Positions 25,454 through 34,307 of a DNA stretch of 64,000 nucleotides are shown piece by piece. Every line of letters begins with the position of its first letter. Within the stretch, counting starts at the first letter, position 1. The notes under the pieces were generated by a model. It was not told where the DNA came from and made no database searches. It saw only the letters and a program-made list of their open reading frames with translations. Source of the stretch: Pedobacter helvus (lineage in GTDB: Bacteria > Bacteroidota > Bacteroidia > Sphingobacteriales > Sphingobacteriaceae). The stretch spans positions 377,210-441,209 of the forward strand of contig NZ_SRMP01000003.1 of assembly GCF_005925325.1 (NCBI RefSeq). The letters run 5' to 3'. The position numbers and the translations under genes were made by a program.

Positions 25454-26578
25454 ATGCTTCCACTTTTCGTAACTAGCTTTCCATTTTTGATCCAATTAAC
25501 AGCAATTCTCTCGTTAATTGCCTTCATTATTATCTGCGCTACCATCGTATTTATTTTTGTGAATAGGGTTAGAAGAGCTGGCTTCAAAAGAGATATCATT
25601 AAAGCTGAAAAAATAGTCTATGAAGATCTCAGTGATAATTTTCTAATTTACAATACACTAAGCGAGATCCCCGAAAAAAAGCTGGAGCAAGAATTAAATA
25701 GATTAAGCAAGCTTAAAAACTCCAGTAAAATATTTAGGCAAGCCTTGATTGAGACTATGGTAAAATTTAAGCTCAACCTAAGCGGCACAATGGTTGAAAT
25801 TATAGAGGCTGCCTACTTACGTCTTGGTCTTAACAAGTTAGTGGTTAGTAAACTGAAAAGCTCGATATGGTCTAAAAGAGCGGAAGCACTAAACCAAATA
25901 CAGGAAATGAACGATTCTTCGTCCTTAGCTAAGGTAGAAGCAGCAACTAAAGATCGCAATATCGATGTAAGAGTAAATGCCTATGCTGCTTTAATTCGGT
26001 TAAACGCTTCGGACTGTTTTACGTTTTTGATTGAAGAAAAGCAACAACTTAGCGCTTGGCATCAGGTTTATTTACTAGATGCCATTAGTAAAGCTACGAA
26101 CTTACAACTCCCCGATTTTTCTAACTATTTAAAGGTTGGCAATAAAAGCATTATCTCGCTTTGCATTAAAATTATTGTGCACTACAAGCGCTTTGAGACT
26201 ATCCCTACTATGATTGGCTTGCTAAACCGAAGAGATGAGGAACTAAACTACCAGCTCATAGAAGCACTGGGGCTTTTGAATGCAGAAGAGGCAGAAGAAG
26301 AGCTAAAAGAAATATATCAGCAAGAACCTGAGAACAATAAGTCGCAGATTTTACTGGCTTTAGGCAATATTGCCAGCGGCGCTTCTTTGCAGTTTATCAC
26401 CGCCGAGTTTCTAAAGAACAGAAGCCATCTACTTTTAAAAAGTGCTACCCAAGCAATGGCACAACATCGACCAGCCTTTGCGTCTGCGGCGTTACAAACA
26501 TCACAAAATCTTACAAGTGGACAACAGTTGATGCTTAAACATTTTAAAGAACCTTTAAACTTACATGGAATACTTTAG
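25454..26578 (+). CDS. Membrane-anchored HEAT-repeat protein
   Basis: 374 residues: one N-terminal membrane helix (about 12-36, AILSLIAFIIICATIVFIFV) then a cytoplasmic alpha-helical solenoid with HEAT/PBS-like repeats (for example WSKRAEALNQIQEM, DRNIDVRVNAYAALIRL, LNYQLIEALGLLNAEEAEEEL, QILLALGNIASGASLQF). No catalytic residues seen. Its last 14 nt overlap the start of the glycosyltransferase gene. By position it is a good candidate to dock the synthase and the receiver protein at the inner membrane; this is inference. Confidence 0.88.
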   Translation: MLPLFVTSFPFLIQLTAILSLIAFIIICATIVFIFVNRVRRAGFKRDIIKAEKIVYEDLSDNFLIYNTLSEIPEKKLEQELNRLSKLKNSSKIFRQALIETMVKFKLNLSGTMVEIIEAAYLRLGLNKLVVSKLKSSIWSKRAEALNQIQEMNDSSSLAKVEAATKDRNIDVRVNAYAALIRLNASDCFTFLIEEKQQLSAWHQVYLLDAISKATNLQLPDFSNYLKVGNKSIISLCIKIIVHYKRFETIPTMIGLLNRRDEELNYQLIEALGLLNAEEAEEELKEIYQQEPENNKSQILLALGNIASGASLQFITAEFLKNRSHLLLKSATQAMAQHRPAFASAALQTSQNLTSGQQLMLKHFKEPLNLHGIL

Positions 26579-28019
26579 GTACTTTTTAAACTTCATTTTC
26601 GAGTATTGCATCTTCTATTATAGCCTTGCAGTAATGAGCAGCTACTTGGTGCTGGTTATACTCAGCATCTTAGAGATTGGACGCTACAAAGCACGTTACA
26701 AGGCGATGAACTACCAAGCACTACTCAACTCGCCATTTGTACCAGGGATATCTGTTATTGCTCCAGCTTACAATGAAAGCGCTACCATTAGAAACGGAGT
26801 ACATACGCTACTCGCTCTCAACTATCCAAAATTTGAGGTAATTATCATTAATGATGGCAGTACTGACGACACCTTAGAACAGCTGATTGACGAATATGAA
26901 CTGAAAGAAGTTGATTTTGCTTACAACGAAGAAATCGTAACTCAACCGGTTAAAAGAATTTTCAAATCTACCAATCCAGTATTTTCTAAACTTACTGTAA
27001 TTGACAAAACCAATGGTAAAAGCAAAGCTGATGCCTCTAACGCAGGAATTAACATTGCCAATTATCCATTGTTCTTATGTACAGATATCGACTGTATCTT
27101 ACATCAAGACACCTTGATTAAAATGGTTAAGCCTTTTGTGGAAGAGACCACTCGAGTAATAGCGACTGGTGCGGTAATACGTATTGCTAACTCTTGCGAA
27201 CTAGAAAACGGTTACATGAAAAGAGTTAAGGTCGCATCAGGGTTTTTGCCTTTGTTTCAAGAGTTAGAATACATCAGAGCTTTTTTATTGGGACGAATGG
27301 CTTGGAGCCGTATCAATGGTTTAATGCTGGTATCGGGCGGATTAGGCTTGTTCGACAAAGAGATTGTTTTAAAAGCTGGAGGTTACAACCATGTTTCGTT
27401 TGGCGAAGATATGGAGCTAATTACCAGGATGCGGATTTGGATGCACGATCAAAAGCTGAAATATAAAGTTACCTACATTCCCGATTCGCTTTGTTGGACC
27501 GAAGTGCCATCTACATTGAAAGTCTTTGGCAACCAACGTACTCGTTGGGCTAAAGGCCTGATACAAACGATCTGGTTCCATAAAAAAGCGTTTTTTAACC
27601 CTAAGTATAAAATATTCGGGATGCTTTCGTTTCCCTATTGGGTATTTTTTGAATGGTTGGCTCCAATTATAGAGGCTACAGGTATTTTATTTTACATCTA
27701 TCTCATTGTTAGCGGGCATATTACTTGGTCTTATACATTAATTATGCTTGCGTTTATTTATTCTTTCTCGGTGATGGTTACCATTATTTCCATTTTATGG
27801 GATGAAATATCTGGCTCTCACTACACCAAAAAAAGAGAAATTTTTAAACTCTGCTTGGCGGCGATGGTAGAACCCTTCGTTTTTCATCCTATCGTGCTGT
27901 TTTTTTCTATAAAAGGAAACTGGTTTTTCTTCACTAGGAAACAGTTAAAATGGGGCGATATGAAGAGAAAAGGATTTAATGACAGCAACACACTAGTTTA
28001 CCAAAATGAGCAACCTTAA
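26565..28019 (+). CDS. Processive family-2 glycosyltransferase (polysaccharide synthase)
   Basis: 484 residues. N-terminal membrane helix (about 12-38), cytoplasmic GT-A domain, and C-terminal helices (about 345-375, 385-420 and 440-460), the layout of PgaC and hyaluronan/cellulose synthases. Motifs: nucleotide-binding NDGSTDDT (Asp97), DxD (CTDIDC, 172-177), acceptor-site GGLGLF (258-263), catalytic-base GED (280-282) and QRTRW (324-328, the QxxRW of processive synthases). Expected to polymerise a sugar nucleotide and translocate the chain across the inner membrane. Overlaps both neighbours by 14 nt. Confidence 0.94.
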   Translation: MEYFRYFLNFIFEYCIFYYSLAVMSSYLVLVILSILEIGRYKARYKAMNYQALLNSPFVPGISVIAPAYNESATIRNGVHTLLALNYPKFEVIIINDGSTDDTLEQLIDEYELKEVDFAYNEEIVTQPVKRIFKSTNPVFSKLTVIDKTNGKSKADASNAGINIANYPLFLCTDIDCILHQDTLIKMVKPFVEETTRVIATGAVIRIANSCELENGYMKRVKVASGFLPLFQELEYIRAFLLGRMAWSRINGLMLVSGGLGLFDKEIVLKAGGYNHVSFGEDMELITRMRIWMHDQKLKYKVTYIPDSLCWTEVPSTLKVFGNQRTRWAKGLIQTIWFHKKAFFNPKYKIFGMLSFPYWVFFEWLAPIIEATGILFYIYLIVSGHITWSYTLIMLAFIYSFSVMVTIISILWDEISGSHYTKKREIFKLCLAAMVEPFVFHPIVLFFSIKGNWFFFTRKQLKWGDMKRKGFNDSNTLVYQNEQP

Positions 28020-29586
28020 TCACAATATCTTTAAATATTTATGCACTATCGGGACAGCCATCTTGATGAGCAGTGCCGCCTATGCCCAAAAAATATCATC
28101 AGACGAGCTACTTAAACAGGCACTGTTAGAAACTAATGAGAAACAAAATTATGAGGCCGCAATTAAATTAGCGAAACAAGGACTTGAAGTTAGCCCTAAC
28201 TATTTAGACATAGAAATTTTATTAGGTCGCCTCTATTTATTAACCGGAAAATATGAAGAAGCTGTTGTAACGCTAAAAAGGGTGTTGGCTAAACACCCAA
28301 ATCAAACCGATGCGCTGCAGTATATGATTAATGCCAATTATCAAAATAAGGGTCTTGCTCAGGCGGCAGCCTACTGCTCGCAATTCCTAAACTATTATCC
28401 TAATGATAAAAAAATATGGATCAAGCGAATTGCCATCCTGAGCGAAATGCAAAGCTTTAATGCAGCTAACAATGATATGAAACTTGCATTGAAACGTTTT
28501 CCAAAAGATGCCGATCTTGCCTACTTACATAAAGATCTATTATTTGCACAAGCGTCTAGAGCGTTAATCGAAAAAGATACGTTAAGCGCATTAAAAACTT
28601 ACAGCGAATTATTATCTGCTTACCAAACTGATACCATTGCCAGAAATCAGGTCATTAATCTGCAAACTCAAAGGAAAAATTATACAGCTGCACTAAAGCA
28701 TATAGACACCGCCTTAAACAATGACCAAGACAAAGAAACTCTACTCTTAAAGAAAATAGAAGTTACTCAGCTGATGGGAAACGCCCACGAAGCCTATCAA
28801 ATCTCTAAAACGGCCGCCGCCAGTATTCCAGAAAGCAAAAAAATTAAATTGATTAATGACGACCTGTTTTTACTAAGCAGACAAAATCAAATTGGAATAA
28901 ACTATGCGTTTACGGCAATAAGCCCCAGTTCGCAACAACGTTGGAATGTATACGGATTATCGTATATCCGATCAGAAGAATTTGGAACATTGGTAGGCAG
29001 GGTTAATTATGCCGACAGGAACAATGTAACAGGCTATCAGTTTGAAATTGAGGCCTATCCTACCCATCACAAAAGCTACTCGTACATTAACATGGCTTAC
29101 GCTAATGCTATTGTATTTCCAAAGTTTAGATTTTCTTACTCTTATTTTTTACCCTTTAAAACCTGGGAAACAGAAGTTGGGCTCCGTTATCTAAATAATG
29201 TAGAAGACAATTTTTTAGGTTTTACCGCAGCGCTGGGCAAATATTTCGGTCCTTATTGGCTAAATCTAAAAACCTTTGTTACACCTAACGATAAAAAATT
29301 GGCCAATTCTTATGTGCTAAGTGGAAGATATTACCTTAATGGATCTAGCGATGATTATTTCACCGTCATTGCTGGATATGGTTTCTCACCAGATGATAGA
29401 GGTAGAAACTTTGAGATTGACAACAGGTTGAATATGGAAGCGATACGGTTTACCATCGGTTACCAACGTACTTTATGGAGAACCAATGTTTTAGGTATTT
29501 TTGGCACCTACAACAATCAAAAATACGAGCAAAACATTAAAAGAAATGAATATGAAGCTGCTATTGCTTTCAGGCATAAATTTTAG
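28006..29586 (+). CDS. TPR plus YaiO-family outer-membrane beta-barrel protein
   Basis: 526 residues: signal peptide (about 1-27, ending SSAAYA), periplasmic TPR array (about 30-285, for example YLDIEILLGRLYLLTGKYEEA), and a YaiO-type outer-membrane barrel (about 295-526) rich in alternating aromatic strands and ending in Phe. This is the architecture of polysaccharide exporters such as PgaA, and in E. coli yaiO lies beside a GT2 gene, yaiP. Start ATG 28006 overlaps the synthase stop by 14 nt. Predicted role: guide and release the polymer made by the upstream synthase. Confidence 0.9.
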   Translation: MSNLNHNIFKYLCTIGTAILMSSAAYAQKISSDELLKQALLETNEKQNYEAAIKLAKQGLEVSPNYLDIEILLGRLYLLTGKYEEAVVTLKRVLAKHPNQTDALQYMINANYQNKGLAQAAAYCSQFLNYYPNDKKIWIKRIAILSEMQSFNAANNDMKLALKRFPKDADLAYLHKDLLFAQASRALIEKDTLSALKTYSELLSAYQTDTIARNQVINLQTQRKNYTAALKHIDTALNNDQDKETLLLKKIEVTQLMGNAHEAYQISKTAAASIPESKKIKLINDDLFLLSRQNQIGINYAFTAISPSSQQRWNVYGLSYIRSEEFGTLVGRVNYADRNNVTGYQFEIEAYPTHHKSYSYINMAYANAIVFPKFRFSYSYFLPFKTWETEVGLRYLNNVEDNFLGFTAALGKYFGPYWLNLKTFVTPNDKKLANSYVLSGRYYLNGSSDDYFTVIAGYGFSPDDRGRNFEIDNRLNMEAIRFTIGYQRTLWRTNVLGIFGTYNNQKYEQNIKRNEYEAAIAFRHKF

Positions 29587-31834
29587 TTCTTTCTGTAGAA
29601 ATTTTGCGCTAATCTTTTTGGTATTGATGATGAATGGACTCGCTAAAGCTCAGTTAACATTAGTTGATCGGGGAAAATCTAACTATCAGATCGTACTTTC
29701 TAAATCAGCAGCCGAAGTTCAAAAAAAGGCCGCTACGGTACTCCAAAATTACCTAAAAGAAATCTCCTCTGTCTATCTTCCAATCGTAACGGATGATCAA
29801 GAAAAATCCAAATATGAAATCCGCATTGGTAAAACAAATCGTAAGTTCATCAAACCACAGCTAACAAGCGATGGTTTTGTGATCAAATCTGAAGGGCAAC
29901 AACTCACGATTTATGGCAATAATGACCAAGCTACTTTGTATGGCACCTATCATTTTTTAGAAAAATATTTAGGTTGTAGAAAATTCACACCGACCCTTAA
30001 GTATATCCCGAAGCTAACTACAATAAAGCTGCCTACAGTAAATGACTTACAAAATCCTCAGTTCACATTTAGGCAAGTTTACTACCCTGGACAATACGAT
30101 GAAGAGTTTAGAGCGTGGCACAAACTACAACTGTTAGAAGATATTTGGGGACTTTGGGGACACAGCTTCGATAAATTGGTATCGCCCAAAGTTTACTTCG
30201 CTAACCACCCAGAATATTTTGCGCTGGTAAACGGCGAACGTAAATACACTCAATTATGCCTTAGCAATGCCGATGTTTTCGAGATCTTGGTAAAAGAACT
30301 ATCAAAAAAGATTGATGAAGCACCAGAAAAGAAAATCTGGTCGGTTAGCCAGAATGATGGTTTTGGTTATTGTACCTGTGAGGCTTGCAAAGCTACTGAT
30401 AAAAAATACGGCGGTCCGCAAGGCTCGTTACTTTACTTCGTGAATAAAGTAGCCAAGCAGTTCCCCAACTACACCATTTCTACGCTAGCCTATCTTTATT
30501 CTAAGCATCCTCCAAAGAACATTAAACCTGAAAAAAATGTGAGCATCATGCTCTCATCTATCGATATAGATCGGGCAAAGCCGATAGTAAACAATCCGAG
30601 AACAGCCTCATTTCGAAATGATGTAGTGGGCTGGTCGGCACTTACAAATCAGCTGATGATATGGGATTATGTGGTTCAGTTTACAAATTACCTAAGCCCT
30701 TTTCCAAATTTGGAAACATTACAGCCCAACGCGAATTATTTTGCAGCTAACAAAGTAAGTGGTGCATTTTTTCAAGGTACCGAAAACACAGCTGGAGAGT
30801 TTTCTGCACTAAAAGCATATTTACTTGCCAAGCTAAGTTGGGATCCTAAGGCAGACATTAGTAAAGCACAATCAGAGTTTATGTATGCTTACTATGGCAA
30901 AGCTGCTCCATTCATTAATCAATACATCAACAAAACAACGGAACAACTGCAGCAATCTAAGCGAGTATTAGATATCTATGGTGATCCGGTAGTTGAGTGG
31001 AATACGTGGTTAAAACCCGACCAAATAGAGCAATACAGCAACATTTTGGAAAAAGCGGCTGCAGTGGTAGAAACCCATCCGAATTTTCTTAAAAATGTGC
31101 GAATAGAGACTTTACCGCTAGAATTTGTTGTTCTGCAACAAGCTCGCTTTTATGGCTTAGACAGACATGGACTTTTCGAGCTTCAAGAAAATAATGGGTG
31201 GAAGTTGAGACCAGGTATGGAAAGGAAGCTGGACACTTTTATGGAACTGGGAAGAGAAGCAAATATATTGCAGCTGCAAGAAGATGGGCTTACATTAGAA
31301 AACTATGGGCGAGAATGGCAAGAAATCATGAAAAGTGGCCCGCTACTACACGATGCACTAGGTAAACAAGTTACCTTCCTAAGTGCTTACAGCCAAGAAT
31401 ATCCCGCGAAGGGTGCTGCTACTCTTACTGATGGAACTTACGGTTATCTCAACTATCAATATAACTACTTGGGTTGGTTTGGTACCGATATGGATGTGTT
31501 TATTGATTTAGGTAAGAGCAAATTGGTAGATTCTATATCCGCTGGGTTTTTGGAAGATCAACGGCACTGGGCATTTCTACCATCAAATATTAGCGTTGAA
31601 CTTTCTAATGATAAGCGAACCTTTGTAAAGGCAGGCGAAATTAATACTAAAAGCCCCGAAGAGCATTACGATAAAGTTAACCACAGGCCTATTATCAAAA
31701 TTAATATCGACCAACCATATCGCTATGTGAGGATAAAGGCTAAGAACTTAACTCAACTGCCTATTTGGAGAGATCTACCTAACCGTAAACCTTGGATTTT
31801 TTGTGACGAAATTGCTGTTTTCGAAAAAAAATGA
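29552..31834 (+). CDS. Secreted DUF4838 glycoside-hydrolase-like protein
   Basis: About 760 residues from the ATG at 29552, giving a hydrophobic signal peptide that ends near NGLAKA; the frame overlaps the YaiO gene by 35 nt. Domains: an alpha-glucuronidase-like N-terminal domain (about 25-130), a DUF4838 domain (about 210-480) with the signature SQNDGFGYCTCEACK, and a C-terminal carbohydrate-binding-like region (about 620-755, discoidin-like IDQPYRYVRIKAKNL). Probably trims, cleaves or modifies the exported polymer, taking the place PgaB has in PNAG systems. Catalytic activity of DUF4838 proteins is not established to my knowledge. Confidence 0.87.
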   Translation: MKLLLLSGINFSSFCRNFALIFLVLMMNGLAKAQLTLVDRGKSNYQIVLSKSAAEVQKKAATVLQNYLKEISSVYLPIVTDDQEKSKYEIRIGKTNRKFIKPQLTSDGFVIKSEGQQLTIYGNNDQATLYGTYHFLEKYLGCRKFTPTLKYIPKLTTIKLPTVNDLQNPQFTFRQVYYPGQYDEEFRAWHKLQLLEDIWGLWGHSFDKLVSPKVYFANHPEYFALVNGERKYTQLCLSNADVFEILVKELSKKIDEAPEKKIWSVSQNDGFGYCTCEACKATDKKYGGPQGSLLYFVNKVAKQFPNYTISTLAYLYSKHPPKNIKPEKNVSIMLSSIDIDRAKPIVNNPRTASFRNDVVGWSALTNQLMIWDYVVQFTNYLSPFPNLETLQPNANYFAANKVSGAFFQGTENTAGEFSALKAYLLAKLSWDPKADISKAQSEFMYAYYGKAAPFINQYINKTTEQLQQSKRVLDIYGDPVVEWNTWLKPDQIEQYSNILEKAAAVVETHPNFLKNVRIETLPLEFVVLQQARFYGLDRHGLFELQENNGWKLRPGMERKLDTFMELGREANILQLQEDGLTLENYGREWQEIMKSGPLLHDALGKQVTFLSAYSQEYPAKGAATLTDGTYGYLNYQYNYLGWFGTDMDVFIDLGKSKLVDSISAGFLEDQRHWAFLPSNISVELSNDKRTFVKAGEINTKSPEEHYDKVNHRPIIKINIDQPYRYVRIKAKNLTQLPIWRDLPNRKPWIFCDEIAVFEKK

Positions 31835-31938
31835 CTTATCCAACATTGAACTTCTCAACAAAACAAAATTGAACTTTTTAACAAAGTGATATTTGCTTTT
31901 TATTCTGATTTTTGTGGTGTAATTTTAATCATCTATTG

Positions 31939-33066
31939 ATGAAGAAAGCAATAAAAATATTTAAATACACTATGATTGTTTTATTAAGCTTAGCTGTGCT
32001 ACTTGCTATATCTACCTACTTCTACATGCGTCTACCTAAATTTGGAAAAGCACCGAGCGGCAAACGCTTAGCACTTATACAGCAATCTCCCAACTATAAA
32101 GATGGCAAGTTTCAAAACTTTCACTATACACCAGATTTAACTGAAGGCTACTCGATGGTAGGTATCATGTTCGATATGCTCTTTAAAAATCATCCGCGAC
32201 GTAAACCCACAGACAGTATCCCTTCAATTAAAACTGATTTATTGAACTTACCTGCTGATTCTAACGTGCTGGTTTGGTTTGGCCATTCTTCTTACTTTAT
32301 GCAAATTGAGGGCAAGCGTTTCTTGGTAGATCCGGTATTCAGTGGTAACGCTTCGCCTATTCCTGGCACTACCAAGTCTTTTAAAGGTGCGGATATTTAC
32401 AGCGTAGCCGATTTACCCAACATCGATTATTTAGTGATTAGCCACGATCATTACGACCACTTAGATTATGAAACCATCATCGCCCTGAAAAATAAAGTAG
32501 GCAAGGTAATTTGTGGTTTGGGTGTCGGCGAGCATTTCGAGTATTGGGGTTACAAAGCTGATCAATTGATAGAAAAAGATTGGAATGAGAAAGTTGACTT
32601 GGGAAATAATTTCGTATTAAATACTGTTCCAGGAAGACATTTTTCTGGTCGCAGCTTTAAACGCAACAACACTTTGTGGACTTCTTACTTACTCGAAACA
32701 CCTAAGGGTAAAATATTTATAGGTGGCGATAGCGGTTACGATACACACTTTGTGGAGATTGGCAACAAGTTTGGACCAATTGATTTAGCTATCTTAGAAA
32801 ACGGGCAGTACAATGTAGCTTGGCAAGCCATCCACACTTTACCGAAAGAAACTGTGCAGGCAGCAAAGGATTTGAAAGCAAAACGGTTTTTTCCAGTTCA
32901 CTCTTCTAAATTTACACTTGCCATGCATCAATGGGACGATCCTTTAAATGATGTTACTCAAATAAATAATGGAGAAATCCCGATGGTAACACCTATGATC
33001 GGTGAAGTGGTGAACTTAAACGACCAAAATCAGGTATTCACCCAATGGTGGAAAGGAATTAAATAA
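31939..33066 (+). CDS. MBL-fold metal-dependent hydrolase (UlaG/NAPE-PLD-like)
   Basis: 375 residues from the ATG at 31939 (MKKAIKIFKYTMIVLL); the longer frame starts with TTG. An N-terminal membrane helix or uncleaved signal (about 5-27) leads to a metallo-beta-lactamase domain with VWFGHSSYFMQI, FLVDPVF, the metal motif SHDHYDHLD, and later GRHFSGR, GGDSGYD and PVHSSKF, the order seen in NAPE-phospholipase-D-like enzymes. Substrate unknown; likely acts on a membrane lipid or small lactone. Stop and start overlap by 1 nt with the AraC-type regulator (TAATG), so the two are coupled. Confidence 0.9.
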   Translation: MKKAIKIFKYTMIVLLSLAVLLAISTYFYMRLPKFGKAPSGKRLALIQQSPNYKDGKFQNFHYTPDLTEGYSMVGIMFDMLFKNHPRRKPTDSIPSIKTDLLNLPADSNVLVWFGHSSYFMQIEGKRFLVDPVFSGNASPIPGTTKSFKGADIYSVADLPNIDYLVISHDHYDHLDYETIIALKNKVGKVICGLGVGEHFEYWGYKADQLIEKDWNEKVDLGNNFVLNTVPGRHFSGRSFKRNNTLWTSYLLETPKGKIFIGGDSGYDTHFVEIGNKFGPIDLAILENGQYNVAWQAIHTLPKETVQAAKDLKAKRFFPVHSSKFTLAMHQWDDPLNDVTQINNGEIPMVTPMIGEVVNLNDQNQVFTQWWKGIK

Positions 33067-33857
33067 TGGAAGTTAAGGCAATAGAAATTACGTCTTGCTA
33101 CATCGGCCCAGAAATTTCTCCTGAGCATTTTATACCAGAACATTTATTTATGTTCTTGGCCAAGGGCGATATTGCTGGTTATGATGGCGATAAAAAATAC
33201 ACACTAAAAAGTGGCGAATACTGCTTGGCCAGGAAAAACCACTTGGCTAGGTATACTAAACAAGAAGACAATGGTGCTTTCGAGAAAGTGGTTGTTGTAT
33301 TCGAGGAAGCTTTCTTAAGACAGTTCCAGCAAAAACATCAAATTAAAAGGACTGGTAGTGTAAGCAAAGGCGCTTTTTACGAGTTGAGTAAAACAGAGTT
33401 GGTTCCAAATTTTGTTAGTTCATTAATGCCCTATTACAATGGCGCACATCAAATAGACAGTGCATTTGAGCAAATTAAAAAGGAAGAATTGCTGCTAATT
33501 CTATTACAAACCAATCCAGATTTGGTGACCATACTTTTTGATTTCGGTATACCAGAAAAAATAGATCTAGAAGCTTTTATGAACCACAATTATAAATTTA
33601 ATGTGGGCATTGAACGTTTCGCTTATTTAACTGGCCGCAGCCTTTCGTCTTTCAAAAGAGATTTCATGAAGATTTTTTCAGAAACACCCAATCGTTGGTT
33701 AGTGAAACGAAGATTGAAAGAAGCTCACTTCTTAATCAATAAGAAAAAGCAAAGACCCACAGAAATTTACCTCGATTTAGGTTTTGAGGATTTATCTCAT
33801 TTTTCTTTTGCCTTTAAAAAGCTGTTTGGCTATGCGCCTACGAGGTTAGCGGAATAA
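33066..33857 (+). CDS. AraC-family transcriptional regulator
   Basis: 263 residues. N-terminal cupin-like ligand region (about 15-110, with LKSGEYCLARKNHLARYT) and a C-terminal AraC double helix-turn-helix (about 175-260) including VGIERFAYLTGRSLSSFKRDF and the second helix pattern IYLDLGFEDLSHFSFAFKK, FGYAPTR. Its coupling to the MBL-fold gene suggests that it controls that gene or shares an inducer with it. Confidence 0.92.
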   Translation: MEVKAIEITSCYIGPEISPEHFIPEHLFMFLAKGDIAGYDGDKKYTLKSGEYCLARKNHLARYTKQEDNGAFEKVVVVFEEAFLRQFQQKHQIKRTGSVSKGAFYELSKTELVPNFVSSLMPYYNGAHQIDSAFEQIKKEELLLILLQTNPDLVTILFDFGIPEKIDLEAFMNHNYKFNVGIERFAYLTGRSLSSFKRDFMKIFSETPNRWLVKRRLKEAHFLINKKKQRPTEIYLDLGFEDLSHFSFAFKKLFGYAPTRLAE

Positions 33858-33963
33858 AAACTTAATAGTTTTCGCTTCTCCACATTGTTCAAAAGCATGA
33901 ACTCACGAATTACTTATTGGAAATATGGGAATTCGTGGATGTTTTGGATTGTCTGGAAAACAA

Positions 33964-33996
33964 AAAACCCTGTTTTCGTTAAAAAAACAGGGTTTT
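33964..33996. terminator. Bidirectional terminator between the AraC gene and tRNA-Asp
   Basis: AAAACCCTGTTTT (33964-33976) and AAAACAGGGTTTT (33984-33996) form a 13-bp stem; read on the minus strand it ends the tRNA transcript with a T-run. Confidence 0.85.
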
Positions 33997-34019
33997 GTAA
34001 ATTTTGCTACTCTAAGTAG

Positions 34020-34093
34020 CGGTCCGGACGGGACTCGAACCCGCGACCTCCGCCGTGACAGGGCGGCATTCTAACCAGCTGAACTACCGAACC
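34020..34093 (-). tRNA. tRNA-Asp (GTC)
   Basis: 74-nt cloverleaf on the minus strand. Acceptor GGTTCGG pairs with CCGGACC (one G-U), D arm TAGTTCAGCTGGTTAGAA, anticodon stem CCGCC/GGCGG around CTGTCAC (anticodon GTC), T arm GCGGGTTCGAACCCCGT with one mismatch, discriminator G. No CCA is encoded. Confidence 0.97.
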
Positions 34094-34255
34094 GTTCGCA
34101 ACGTCAAACAATCGTTTTCCGTTTTGGTGATGCAAATATAGAGTGAATATTTGATTTATTCAACAATAATTTAAAAATAATTTAACATCCCACAAAAACA
34201 CCTCATTTACAATTAATTATTTTTTTTCAGGAGGATCTATAAAATATCGTTCATC

Positions 34256-34280
34256 AAAAAAGCCCCGATAAAATCGAGGC
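34256..34280 (-). terminator. Terminator of prfA
   Basis: GCCCCGAT (34262-34269) pairs with ATCGAGGC (34273-34280) with one C-A mismatch; T6 follows on the minus strand. Located 28 nt behind the prfA stop. Confidence 0.8.
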
Positions 34281-34307
34281 CCCATATCAATTTGTGCGAA
34301 AGCAGTG

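Noticed and set aside
33890..33945. CACGAATT ... AATTCGTG inverted repeat
   Set aside because: Short arms, many mismatches and AT-rich; could not be told from chance.
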